A stretch of DNA of 64,000 bases from Malus domestica (taxonomy: Eukaryota > Streptophyta > Magnoliopsida > Rosales > Rosaceae), in the NCBI RefSeq assembly GCF_042453785.1, contig NC_091673.1:751501-815500 (forward strand), in the 5' to 3' direction. This document shows, piece after piece, positions 9,644 through 21,624 of the stretch. The position numbers and the translations under genes are program-made. Position 1 is the first letter of the stretch. Every line of letters starts with the position of its first letter. Below the pieces are notes generated by a model. That model did no database searches. It was not told where the DNA came from and saw only the letters and a list, made by a program, of their open reading frames with translations.

Positions 9644-10430
9644 ATTATAATATCTTATTTTCTAATTACCACAAGAAATATCTGTCAAAGGAACCGTCGA
9701 TCATCTTCCTTTATACGGAAAAGAATTTTGATGTTCGTGGTATAATCAATTTCGTCTGGTTATGACATAGATAGACGCAAGTACTTACTCTTAAATTTTA
9801 GGTAGACAGGCCATGGGTCCACTCCAACAACACCGATAATGTCCCCACTTGGGCACCTGCTCAATCCGTCAGGTGTGAGGTTTAGGTGTGAGGTTTTAAT
9901 ACAAAAGGCCTCGGTGTTAGTTAGAGTGGGGTAATTCTATTTAAATGGCTTGTTCTCAAGCTTTGTGGCCGATGTGGGACAGAGGAATTCTAACACTTAC
10001 TTCATTAATCAGTGTGGACTAAGTCACTTACGAAATTTCTCTGTAAATCAGTCTGATGATAAAATGTAATTTTACTGCAAAGTCAATTTTTGTTAGAAAA
10101 GTTAGTAAGTGGGTAATTTGTTTTATTTTTATGTTATGGTATATGGTATCTTTGACATTTTATGTCATAAGTTTACTATTATGATATCTTTAATATTTTG
10201 TCATAAGTTTACTATTATGATGAGGATTAAGATTGTTTTCCTATTTGATTATTGCTTTCTTGTTTCTACAAATAAGGATTAAGATTATTTTCCTATTTGT
10301 CATAAGCTTAATTGCAATCAGTTTATCGTGTTTCTTTGATTTGTTTACAATTTCAACTCTTAAAATGCTACATCTAATTGTAATTGAACTTTTCATATAC
10401 TAGCCAACCTAATATGAGATCTGACCCGGT
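9644..10430. other. Intergenic with one TRIM-like LTR remnant
   Basis: No gene. The only structure seen is the LTR fragment at 9806-9995 and AT-rich repeats such as GTTTACTATTATGAT(A/G) near 10167-10205. Confidence 0.5.
9806..9995 (-). repeat. Truncated TRIM-type LTR
   Basis: Read on the minus strand from 9995: TGTTAGAATTC, then CCCACATCGG, AATAGAATTACCCCACTC, TAACTAACACCGAGGCCTTT and GACGGATTGAGCAGGTG. These phrases are shared, in the same order, with the LTRs of the complete TRIM at 40394-40988. The distal end (AAAAATCCAACA in the other copy) is missing. Confidence 0.6.
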
Positions 10431-10587
10431 ATGGCCTTCCAATACTTGTCGAATTACATCCAATCTTGTAATTGTCTCAACTTGGCTTTAGGGTATTTCA
10501 CTCCAACAACATCGTTCATTGAGAAAATTTGGCTGTTCAAAGTTCTCTTAATTAGTTTAACATATATACTTGTATATCCTAAAAGTG

Positions 10588-10590
<3 letters not shown>

Positions 10591-10632
<42 letters not shown>
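10591..10632. repeat. (GA)n microsatellite
   Basis: About 21 uninterrupted GA units, 0.8 kb upstream of the first IDD start codon. A shorter GA run follows at 10708-10723. Confidence 0.9.
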
Positions 10633-10636
<4 letters not shown>

Positions 10637-10704
10637 AGGCATATATGATGGGTGCAGAATGAAGGGTTTTCTGAATGTAAAGGGTAGAAGACACGAAACA
10701 AGAG

Positions 10705-10826
10705 GACAGAGAGAGAGAGAGAGATGGGAAGAGGTAGGCCTACAGAGACCAAAGGTGGCCCCCATTTTACAGTCCCCGCATAAAACGACATACATTAGGC
10801 TGCGTGAGCAGCATGAACAGCGACCC
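10705..10826. promoter_or_regulatory. Conserved block upstream of the first IDD gene
   Basis: A GA run, then GGTAGGCCTACAG, ACGACAT and CTGCGTGAGCAGCATGAA, followed by a pyrimidine-rich tract. The same elements in the same order and on the same strand occur at 34143-34234, upstream of the other IDD gene. Because that gene is on the other strand, the block is inverted relative to one of them. It may be cis-regulatory or part of a non-coding transcript. Its function is inferred only from conservation. Confidence 0.4.
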
Positions 10827-11457
10827 CACCGCCCCTCCTCTCCCTCCCTCTCTATTCATCCCCGATATTTTAATTTCTTTTTCAATTTTAATATTGGTAA
10901 ATATTTTTAATTTACAGTAAGAGAGAGAGAAAGAGTGCATGTATGTGCATGACATTAAATGAGAGGAACGCATTAGAGCGTTTTATGAGATGAGTTTTAT
11001 TTTTTATATCATCATCTAAAAAAAAAACTAGATAACTCTCTCTCTCTAGCTAAGGAGAGGAAGAAAAAGAAGAAGCTGAACAAAGGCCGCCTTGACTCTC
11101 TGCGTCTTCTCTCTCTGTGTGTATATATATCTTCATCTTTTCCGGATTTTAGCTGTCGTCCGAGAAGATGCTTATTAATTTTTTCCTCATAATTATTTGT
11201 TCTCTGCATCCCTGAAGCTGTAGCTACCTAGCAAAAGAGCGTTTGACTCAGAGAATTTTTATTTTACTTAATTAGCTATATAGCTAGGTTTACTATGTTT
11301 CTAGTATTCGAGGAGCTAAGAGTCTAAATTTTTTCTGTGGGTTGTCGGTTATATAGTACCTTGAGTCTTTGATCGTTTTTGAGTGCGTATAGCTCAAAAC
11401 AAGCTGAATAATTAAGAGTAATATTAATTGTTTTCTTTACCATATATATATATATAT

Positions 11458-14400
11458 ATGGCGGCTGCTTCTTCATCGATGCCATTCTTTGGAAGTAGTA
11501 GCAGAGAAGAAAACCAAAGCCAGATGACTTCGTCAATCCTTCCGCCTTCCTCAAATGCTACCGCCGCAGCCACAGGCACAGCCCCACCACCTCAAAAGAA
11601 AAGGAGAAATCAACCAGGAAATCCAAGCAAGTACCTCTTTACTTTTCATGATCATCAATTCTTTGTACACATTTATCGATTTATATAAGATTTCAAAAAA
11701 GAAACCCTAAACGAACCTTTGTGAACTCTTTGGTTTGATGAATTAATGGTTGTTAGTTTCTTTGAACTTACTCCTCTATCTGGCTCTGATTTCTTTTCTT
11801 TTTTTTTTGTTAAATATCATAAGTTTTCTTTTATTATAATTTGGGTATTCTTTAAAATTTCAACAAAGAAAAAATGTTAATTTTTTTTGGCATTTTTCCC
11901 TAGCAGATCCAGATGCGGAGGTTATAGCACTATCTCCCAAGACGCTAATGGCGACAAACAGGTTCATATGTGAGGTGTGCAACAAAGGGTTCCAAAGGGA
12001 GCAAAACCTACAGCTCCACAGAAGAGGACACAACCTGCCTTGGAAGCTCAAGCAGAAGACTAACAAAGAACCTAGACGCAAGGTCTATCTATGTCCGGAG
12101 CCGTCATGCGTTCACCATGACCCCTCTCGAGCTCTCGGAGACCTCACCGGCATAAAAAAACACTACTCTAGAAAGCACGGCGAGAAGAAGTGGAAGTGCG
12201 ACAAGTGCTCCAAGAGGTATGCCGTTCAATCGGATTGGAAGGCTCATTCTAAAACGTGCGGAACTAGGGAATACAGATGCGACTGTGGCACTCTATTCTC
12301 AAGGTAAATTAATTAGTAGTTACTTGATTTAGTATCTAGCTCCTAATTATTGTTGATTTTCAATCATTCATTCATCGATACATACATTCATTCTGGAGAT
12401 CTTCTCAAAATTGATCGAGAGGTACAGGCGGAGGTTTATGGGTGTAATACTAATAATCCTCTCTTCTTGGGTAAAAATAGGTGTCTCGCATACGACTATA
12501 GTGATCCTTTTATTGAAATTAATCAAACGATTTTTCAGTCTTTCCCCATGAGTGTGCTTGTGTCTGTGTCTGGGTTAATCTGGCAGGACTGTTTCCACGT
12601 GAAAAATCTGTGACAAACTGGCATTGCAAGGTTATGTATGTATATGGAGGTTTCAATCACAATTACAGAGAGAAAAACAAGAAAATCATCTATTTATCGA
12701 TCCTCGAAAACAACGCCAATTTTTCTTTCATCTTTTTGATACTCATGTGTGTAGTAGTAAAAATGATGAGTCGGATTATACAGACTATCAACAGAACATA
12801 TATATATGGACATGGAAGTAGTGGAGCTATGGAAGGGGAAGAAAGAGCATAATATTAATGTTACTGGAGGGGAGGGGAGGTGGAGCTACTAGCTAGGCTT
12901 TATCTTTGTTGTCACATATAACGAGTTGGATGTATATGTCACTCATGAGTTTTGTTCTCTTTCTCGTTGGATTCATGCAATCAGAGCTACAGCTCTTCCC
13001 TTCCAGTCCAAGTACTCCTTCCCATGAAATTAAAACGTACACTGATCATGGGACCAACATTCAAATTTACATAGATGCTCTCTCTCTCTCTCCCCCTCGC
13101 AGTACTGGTCCAACACCATATTTCTAGCTAGAAAATCGCTTGACAGTTCTTATTCTGATTTGAAATTTTACAAGTCACGTCAGTCGTTCAATGATTAGGG
13201 TGACGAGGTTTGTGGACTTGTGACTATCTAACGGAAGTATTCTCTGTGAAAAAATAATTGAACAATGGACCGTTCATGGTTTCCTGCTGTAGTGAAAATT
13301 TTTCGGGCCTTCGTTATTGTTCTTGTAGTTTTTTTTTTTTTTTTTTTTCCGTATATTTATTCACCGTAGTAATTTTGAGTATCCTCAGTGGGCTCTCTGA
13401 ATGAAAATTTAGGAAGGATTGAATATTTCCATCTTCAATCACACTCCCTATCATGCTCCTAAGATAGCAAAATTTCAAGGAAATACTAAATCTACGGAGT
13501 GAGAAAGGAGCTACTAATTAAGAACTCCTAGCATTAATTACTATTTTTAATAATTTTTTAAGTAATTTTTTTATTAGTTCATATTTATTATGACTCCCAG
13601 AAAATATGATTAAAGTAGAATTTTTTTAGGGAGATTCTAAAATAGCTTTCTAACATTTAGTTAAAATTTAACATAAAATAGAAAGTATAATTGAAGATGC
13701 TCTTAGTACTGCTAATTGTCATGGAAAGATAAACTTTTTCTTGCCTTTTTTTTTTTTTGTTCAAGTTTATTACTTTCTAGCACTATAACTTTTTTTCTTT
13801 CTCAAGCACTAGTTACATTTTAACTTAAACGGATAAAAATGATTGGTATTCAACTATTGTTTTTATCTGGATGCATCATATATGCATGTCACCACCACAT
13901 ATATGATATATATGTCTTGTTCTTCTATATATACATACATTTTACTATATATATATATATGTCCATGAGATGATATGATATGATGGGGCCTTTCCTTTCC
14001 ATTTCTTTGTGTGATATACAGGCGGGACAGTTTTATCACTCATAGGGCTTTCTGTGATGCACTGGCTCAGGAAAGTGCAAGGCATCCTTCAAGCTTAAGC
14101 ACAATGGGCGGTAGCCTCTATGGAAACAACCATATGAGCTTAGGTCCATCCCAAATCCCCTCACTCCAAAACTCAACCCACCTCCCTAACAACGTGTTGA
14201 GGTTAGGGAGTAGCGGCAGCGCAAAGTTTGAGCACCTCATCCCGCCATCAAATCCGTCTTCGTTTGGATCACAAGCCATGCCTAATTCTCCCAATTTCTT
14301 CATGAGAGACATTGCTAACCAGCAAGGGTTTCAAGATCAGCACCAATTTCCAAACAAGGTATTACATGGACTAATGCAACTTCCTGATCTCCAGAGCAAC

Positions 14401-15258
14401 CCTAACAACAACAGCAGCTCACCCTCATCGAATAGCGCTGCCAATCTCTTTAACCTGAGCTTCTTTTCTAACAATGGTACCAGTCGCAGCATAACTCCTA
14501 CTGATCATCAGTTTAGTGATGGTAATGGCGGTGGCCAAGGGTTTAGCATGAGTCATGACCATCAAATTGGGTCGGGTTCTCTACCATCTCTCTATGGGAA
14601 TTCGATGCAACACGAAGGCGGCATGGCTCCGCACATGTCTGCCACTGCATTGCTTCAGAAAGCTGCTCAAATGGGTTCGACTACAAGCACCGAAAGCTCG
14701 TCTTTGCTTAGGGGATTAGGTAATTCGTCAACAAGAGCAGCTAAATCCGGAAGGCAACTAGTGTCAGCGCCCTCGAGCGTTGGAGTCAGTTTTAGTGGTG
14801 ATCATCATCACAGTACTAATGGGGGTGAACAGTACCACTTGAGATCGTCACAGCAGGTGGAAAATGAAAACCATCTTCAAGGATTAATGAACTCTCTTGC
14901 AAATGGCAACTCCTCGATTTTTGGAGGCGGGGGACTGGATCATAACAACTTTGGCGGGTTTAGTAGCGGCACTACTGCTACTAGAGTTAGTGCAATGGAT
15001 CAACAGCATAATAACCCTAATTATGATGAGGCTAAGTTGCACCAAAATTTGAGTGTAAATTTTGGAGGGTCTGATAAACTGACCTTGGATTTTCTTGGTG
15101 TTGGAGGCATGGTAAGAAACATGAATGGTGGCCATGGATACTCACAGAGAGATCATCAACAACAACAACATCATGGCATCAATATGATCAGCTCCTTAGA
15201 CCCAGAGTTGAAGTCAACGCAGGCAAGTCAACTCTTTGGAGGCACCACACTACAGTGA
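11458..15258 (+). CDS. IDD4-like: INDETERMINATE DOMAIN C2H2 zinc-finger transcription factor (IDD4/5 clade)
   Basis: Three exons, 11458-11626, 11907-12303 and 14022-15258, give 600 aa. A nuclear-localisation-like KKRRNQPG (about 48-55) is followed by the ID domain: C2H2 finger 1 (76-98, C78/C81/H94/H98), finger 2 (117-147), C2HC fingers 3 (152-174) and 4 (179-200). The Ser/Asn/Gln-rich tail carries the family motifs MSATALLQKAAQMG and LTLDFLGVGGMVRNMN. IDD proteins bind DNA in the nucleus and act with DELLA, SCR and SHR factors in growth and patterning. The tail is closest to what I remember of Arabidopsis IDD4. The start is the first ATG after a (TA)n run in the 5' leader. Intron 1 (280 bp) must begin with GC, not GT, to keep the PNPDAEV frame. 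Intron 2 is 1.7 kb. All zinc ligands are intact. It lies tail to tail with the paralogue at 29055-33653. Confidence 0.93.
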
Positions 15259-16258
15259 GCCTGCTAGATCGAGGAACTAAAATTACGTTCATGGTATAGG
15301 TGAGAGAGTCGATCCTTTTAATATGTAGGAAAAAATAGAAACGGTATCGATTAATTACCAACTCTAGTTGTCTTGACCCCCAAGCATTAGGGTTTCTTGA
15401 GTTTTATTTCTATATGTGCATGCCTTAAGGACCACACTAATGGATGTCCAGTACTTTCATCGGTTACTATATTATGTATAATGTGGTACCTTAATTACCT
15501 GCTTCTATATTTGGCGATAAAGGAATCCTAAATTAATATTTATCCTCCCTCTTTTGTTGACCAAGTGGTGCATGCTTAATTTTCACATAATAAAATATAA
15601 GCATCTAATTATTAATTAGTAATGAGATCGATGCTTATAATTAAATGTGGGAAAATTTTACTATTTGTTGTAAACCGCATGATGTGGCAGTATATGTATG
15701 TTGGGCTTTTTTTTAATGTTTTAAAAGAAGAAGTCTCACCATCAACCGCCACATCGTGTGGTTTACAACATAGTCTAAAAATTTCATCCCTCTAACATTT
15801 TTCTCAAGTCTGTATTAATTAATTTAATATTGCACATATGTATGAGGTAAGCCATGTTTGAGTTGTATATGTAATCAGAATGTCACAGCATCAGACATGG
15901 GCTAGCAGCTGAGCAGGTGCTGTTTGCCCAGAAAATTCAAAATGGATACATTCCAACATAATGGACAAGTGAGAGTTTATTTCTTATTTGTCTGGTTACG
16001 AGATATCCCTAACTAATAAGATATTATTGGTATTGCCATGCATCAAGAACAAAGAATCACATAAAATAATTTGAATTTATAAGAGCTAGAGGAGAAGCTC
16101 GGGGCGACGAGTTATGTATGCCAAGTTGCCCAGTACCCCACAATATAAACTACGCAAACGAATTCGTTCGGCTACCTAATACCTAACCCTAATGCCCACT
16201 TCTACAACCAAGTACAAAACATTGCTTAGTTTTTTAGTATTTAATTAATTAATCGTCC
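15259..16258. other. 3' flank of IDD gene, no other gene
   Basis: Probable 3' UTR, then AT-rich sequence with a fold-back repeat (15650-15786). No coding frame is supported. Confidence 0.5.
15650..15786. repeat. Fold-back MITE-like element
   Basis: The left arm TTGTAAACCGCATGATGTGGC pairs (by a few mismatches) with the right arm GCCACATCGTGTGGTTTACAA, and the complementarity extends outward through AAATTTTACTA / TAGTCTAAAAATTT. The central loop is about 50 bp. No clear target duplication was found, so the superfamily is unassigned. Confidence 0.6.
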
Positions 16259-16261
16259 CTC

Positions 16262-19153
16262 CACTAGTAGAAAAAAGCTCATCTATCACGGTCGATGCCC
16301 GTGATAGATTACAATCCACCACGGACATTGTGCCCGTTAGTAATCTGGATGTGATAAAAAGTCACATATTCTATCACGAGTTATGCTCGTTGTCAATTGT
16401 AATATAACCACAGACCATGCCCGTTGTAGATTAAGATCTAACACCACGTGCACTATAACCGTTGTGGATTACAAATTGGCCACGGTTAATGGCCGTTATA
16501 AAAAAAATTCTAAAAACAAAATAAAATAAAATATTGTTTAATAAATGTATTATATAATATTTATAAACAAAATTACACATTTACTATAATATAACAATTA
16601 AATAAAAAATTATAGATTCAAACATTACAGTTGTACACTAAACTAAAGCTAACAACAAAGCGATGAGATATACAAAGAAATACCAAACTATCCAAAGACC
16701 TCTAACAAACAAGGACATTGTCACTTGAAGACTTCACATTTCTTTGAACACCTCCAAACAAAGGACCTTGAGAGTGAACTACTACCCCTAATGCTTGAAC
16801 CTCAGCAATTGTTGCCTCTCTCCATCTGGATGGACATAAGCATACGAAAGAACATAAGAACACAAATTTCCATCAACATATTCCTGATTGAATCAGTTTT
16901 TCGTCAATGAGTGAGAAATAACGATACAAACTGGGCACAACCTAAGAGCACAACTGTATAAAGAGATTAAGATCTGCACAGACAGAACTACCAACACAGC
17001 TCTAATGCAAAACTTTCATACTCAATCATAAAAAAAATAAGAGGAACCCATTACAACAATTCACAAACACAAGTCAAAATTCGACAAAAAAAAGAATCAC
17101 ATACCGAGAAAGGATTTGCCTTTCAAGATCCATCTTCAGTGGAAACCCACTTCCGTAAGTGTACCCCCAGACTTATCACAACAAGTTTAAAAATCAAAAC
17201 TCATCACTCAAAGACATCATATACAAAAAACCAACCAAACTTATCATACCAAAATCTTCAGAATCGCGAATGTCTTATAACTGTAACTGATATAAGAACC
17301 GGTCATTCTCTAACAAGGATGCACATGGTGCAGATATTTCAACAAACAGAATTATCAACCCGACCATCTAAACCTTCAAACTTTACGAAGATATTCAAGC
17401 ATTAGAGCTAGAGGTATCAATAATTCAATCCTTAGCAGAGCATCCACTAGATTTATGTATGCCTAATACATTTTCTCTAAACAATAACAAAAAGTTGAGA
17501 ACCCAAGCATGAAAAGCAGTTTCGTTTTCCTGAATATTTTCATGGTGAGTAATGGCAAGCTTCTTGAGCAAAAGTTCTTATAGTTTACGTGTGATCCTTC
17601 GCAACCATTTAGAAGGTACAATTTCTGTTATTTTTATAGAGTGATACAAGTTGCTGCAGTGTCGTGTTGATTGACAAAAGAATCAGATTCTTTTTTACCT
17701 CTTGATCAGGCTTTAGAAGGCTCAGCTCAATCTACCTTCCGTCTATGTCTTTAGATGAGTAGGAAATCAGAAACAGAATGGTGATGTACATGTTCCTTTA
17801 CCTGCTAAGATGCTCTCATACATACTTTAACAACCACTCTAGGCTCTGTCAAATGTAGCACATTGTCAGCTACATTAATATACAATGATTATAGTCTAAT
17901 GTAGTTTGAAAGAAAAATTTTGGCAATTACCTCTATTACTCGTTGGCAGGACACATCACGATTGCCTTCTAAAGAAGCCAGGATGACAAGAGCAGCTGCA
18001 ACAGTTGAAGGCCAGTAATGAAGTTGGCCGTGGTCCTGCATCTGCAGCACTGCCAGGTACCTGGCAGGGAAACGGAAAACACATAAATATAACAAAATTC
18101 AATACCAGGACCGAGACTTATCACACCAAAGAAAACATCAACCAAACCCATTATCCCAACTTTAGAAATTCCAACTGTAACATCGAATTTTTGCCCCACC
18201 CTCACAAAACCCTCAAAAGGCACCAATCAAAAAATAAAAAATTCATGACGATTTCTAGAATTAGACCTCAAACAATCAGTACAGCAATCAAACGATCTTA
18301 CCTCAAAATGCTTTTCAAGTCCTCCTTGGTTAAGATTCATCTTGAAAAGCTTCAGGCCTTACATCTAAACCAAACACGGAACTATCTCAAACAAAATCAA
18401 AACGCAAAGTACAATCATAATCCTTAAATTAGTATGCCCAACCCTAAATCTAATAATTTTAAGAAATACTATAGCACCAATTGAGAGAGGAATTGCGATA
18501 ATACCTAAAGATCGGAGAGAGAGATGAAAGTAAGAGTGTTTCCTCTGCTGGGGGTTCCGAAAGAGAATTACAGGAAAAACTGATGGATTTATGCATCAGA
18601 AACATGAATTAAAGGTGACAATTAGAAGGGGAAGAAAAAAAACCTGAGGGCTTTGATTTTGACGACATATTCGATTTCCACCGGAAGATCTATCTATTTG
18701 CAGCGAGGGAGAGGGAGAGGAGTGGACGAAACCGCTTAATTTTAACTTTTATACCAACTCCCCGCGTCTATTTTCTAATAGTGTGAAATTTGAAAGATTT
18801 CAAATTTTGGGAAATTTTCGAAAAAAATTTAATCCTGCCTTCTGAATTTTTTTTTTTTAAATAGTGTGCATAATTGCACCACATTTAATGTCTGTGGTAG
18901 ATAAAACAATGTGGTGTAATTACTAATAATATGGACAACGGTTAATACCTGTGGTGGTTTAATATTTTCATAACGTGCTAATTAAGACCGTGGTAGTAAA
19001 TTATTTTATTATAACGGGCCATTACTTGCCTGTTGTAAAACACTGTTATCTATAACATGCTGACTAAGTCCGTGGTAAATGGTCACTTTTTATAACGGGC
19101 ACATAATGTCCGTGGTAAAATTAATGTGGTAAATGAGCTATTTTCTTGTAGTG
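16262..19153. mobile_element. CACTA (En/Spm) DNA transposon, non-autonomous
   Basis: It begins CACTAGTAGAAAAAAGCTCA and ends with the inverted counterpart of CACTACAAGAAAATAGCTCA, the classic plant CACTA terminus. It is flanked by a perfect 3-bp target duplication CTC (16259-16261 and 19154-19156). Sub-terminal regions of 250-300 bp are full of short repeats in both orientations (CACGG, GTGGTA, CCGTTGT, TATAACGGGC), as expected for TnpA-type binding sites. The 2.4-kb interior has no transposase frame. Instead the minus strand has exon-like pieces with splice signals, including a cyclin-like exon. It would need a transposase in trans. Confidence 0.88.
17931..18060 (-). pseudogene. Cyclin-like exon captured in the CACTA element
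   Basis: The minus strand reads YLAVLQMQDHGQLHYWPSTV, then AAALVILASLEGNRDVSCQR and VIE. It is bordered by a pyrimidine-rich tract ending CAG and by a GAG|GTAATT donor. The pattern F/Y-W-P-S-T-V-A-A-A followed by a short helix resembles the C-terminal cyclin fold of plant D-type cyclins. This is my judgement from memory and not certain. A second exon-like piece further upstream on the same strand (MNLNQGGLEKHFE then GTAAGA) lies near 18302-18343. No complete cyclin box is present, so a working cyclin is excluded. Confidence 0.42.
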
Positions 19154-19156
19154 CTC

Positions 19157-20581
19157 CCTGGCGTTTTCCAACAATTCTTTCCATTCTAATTCGATCCTTA
19201 AGCTGGTATTTGAATATTTAACTTCACAGCTACTGATGATAGATATATAATTAGATATTTTACATTGAATTTAGACATTTAATTAATTTAATTTACGAGC
19301 ATATGCATGTGTGTTGCCATTGGGTTCTGGCCGTGTAAATAGTATACTGCTCAACCAGAGGCAGGAGCAGAAATGATATATATTATGAAATATTCGACAA
19401 TATATAACTTAACCTTATGTAATTATTAGGAAATTGATGGATGATGATAGGGCTTTCTACTATTGTCGTAATTGTTGTCTCTTCTATCTTATCACGAATC
19501 ATATATAATCATCCCGTGACTCCAGCGTGTGGATGCCTTTTTTCTTCTTTTATTCAAAATTTGAATTCCTGCCCTATTTTGACTAAAAACAAATATGTTT
19601 GGAAGAAAAAATAAACTAAATTATTTAGTTCATGAATATTCATTAACTCATTTAACTAGCCTGAAAAGGAATAAGTAAATTTATATATAGGGGAATGAAT
19701 TTTGCATGGACTAATAAGTATAAGTTTGAGTTACTTCTTATATTATCAATTACTTTTATGGTGGAATCTCAACTTCTTTAATAATAAAATTGAGAAAATA
19801 AAATAAAACTGAAGAGAAACTCTGTCTTAGACAATTTCTCCAAAATCCTCAATCCCCAGTTGTGTCTTTTGAGGGATAAAAGAGTTCTACTCTAGAAACC
19901 CTCAATGACCACTAGTTTTTTTAGTGTTTCTACTCAAATTTTTCAGACTTGTGTATTTTTTTAAGGTACCTATGTATTTTATTTGGGTATTTATCAACAC
20001 TATATTGGATGCCAAAATTTCAAATTAAGAACCGGAAAATAAATGGAAATTAGGTGGTGAATGAAGAAAAATTGTTCTTACATGGGGTTTCTATTAATTT
20101 CCTAAACATAAAACCCGAAATTGAATAGGTTCATTGAGCCTCCCTCATCTTAATATATTAGACATAATATTGTTAAGTTGAAGACAACAGTAATACTAAT
20201 TGTGGTTAATAGTGGTGCAAACTTGTACCTCTCGAGGGAAAGACGCGTTGAAAGTGTGCGAAAAAAAATAATCACACAATTCCCGGCCTTCATAGTAGTA
20301 GGAGACAATTGGATACAACTTTGGACACTCTCATGGAACTTATGCCATATATTAATTAAGAATTGATCAGAGTCAACCAAATGAAAATAAGAGAAGAGAG
20401 AAACATACATGTTTCAACGCAGATGTCAACAGAGTTCCGTGGATTTATGTTTTTATGTGTATATACAAAAAGAAATAATACAATCTTGTCGATCTCTGTA
20501 TTTCTTTCCACCCTACGTTGAGTCCATGAGGGTGGGATTAGGCTTCAAAACTTGTATCTTATTAATACAAAGAATTGACTA

Positions 20582-20629
<48 letters not shown>

Positions 20630-21012
20630 TATATATAGACATCAAGCAATAATCATTTAATAATTTAACATTGCACTAACTATTAGTGTGGCTTGGCTCT
20701 ACAAAGTAAGTTCATGATTTGAATTGTTCATTGTTTTAAGTCACCGTTCATAAATCGTTATTGTAAAAATTCACTCAAATCGGAAATTGTTTTACTTTTT
20801 AATTATTGTTGTGAATATTTCGTTGTTTGTGGACAACATTGTGTTTCTCTATTTATCAGTTTACAGTCAGATAACTAATCGATTTCCAATTTCATTGAAT
20901 TTTTGTGGTATTGGTTTGTCAATGATATATAACCTAAATAGTCATCAGTTTAGATTATAAGAAATATGTGTCGCTAATTAAAATTTGAGCGCTCTTATAT
21001 ATTTGCGCTAGT
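19157..21012. other. Intergenic, no gene seen
   Basis: AT-rich sequence with a (CT)n microsatellite at about 20584-20625. A phrase near 19735-19780 (TTACTTCTTATATTATCAAT, then TGGTGGAATCTCAACTTC) matches the LTR-like remnant at 37742-37870 and is probably an old LTR fragment. No protein-coding support. Confidence 0.5.
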
Positions 21013-21017
21013 ACTAC
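21013..21017. other. Target-site duplication (left) of the copia element
   Basis: ACTAC, repeated exactly at 25252-25256 after the other LTR. Confidence 0.92.
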
Positions 21018-21555
21018 TGTTGTGCGGAAGCGGCATTCAACTGTAAGTGAATAGTAAGACAGAACAGAATAAAACCACTATCAACAAGAACACCAAGATT
21101 TATACTGGTTCGGCAATGCCTACATCCAGTTTGGAGACAACAGAGTATTCCACTATAATCAATGAGAACATACAATAGTGTTTATCACTCAATTTCCCAA
21201 AGACCCAAATAACCCAAGCTCTCACACTTACAATATGAAGAGAAAACCAAAAATACAAAGCAAGACAATTTGAGAAAATTCTTCTCTATGCCGAATGGCT
21301 TCTTGCTATTTTTCTCTCTTCCTTGTTCTCCTCTACTTCTCCATGCTTATGAGCTACACCTTGCTCTCCTTTTATAGCCAAAGAAAAGCTTCTCAAAGAC
21401 ATCAATGGCCAAAGGCCTAACATCAAGTCAAAAAGAATTAGGCATAAGTGCATCCAATTTTGGTTTCCCACATGTAGCATGCCATCCAACAATTTTGACA
21501 CAAAAGTAGCCCAAAGATTTGGACTTTGACTACATGTTTGAGTCAATAATCAACA
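21018..21555 (-). repeat. 3' LTR of copia element
   Basis: 538 bp, near-identical to 24714-25251. The minus strand carries a TATA-like CTATAAAAGG at about 21370-21379. Confidence 0.95.
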
Positions 21556-21566
21556 ATCTCCACCTT
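21556..21566 (-). other. Polypurine tract of copia element
   Basis: AAGGTGGAGAT on the minus strand, directly before the 3' LTR; typical of plant copia elements. Confidence 0.85.
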
Positions 21567-21624
21567 GACTCAAACCCTCTAAGTAGAACTCCAAATAGTC
21601 ATCTCCCAATCCCCCATGGGGCAA

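Noticed and set aside
10431..10910. 159-codon plus-strand frame with Glu-Arg run
   Set aside because: Openness comes from the (GA)n microsatellite. The region is the upstream flank of the IDD gene.
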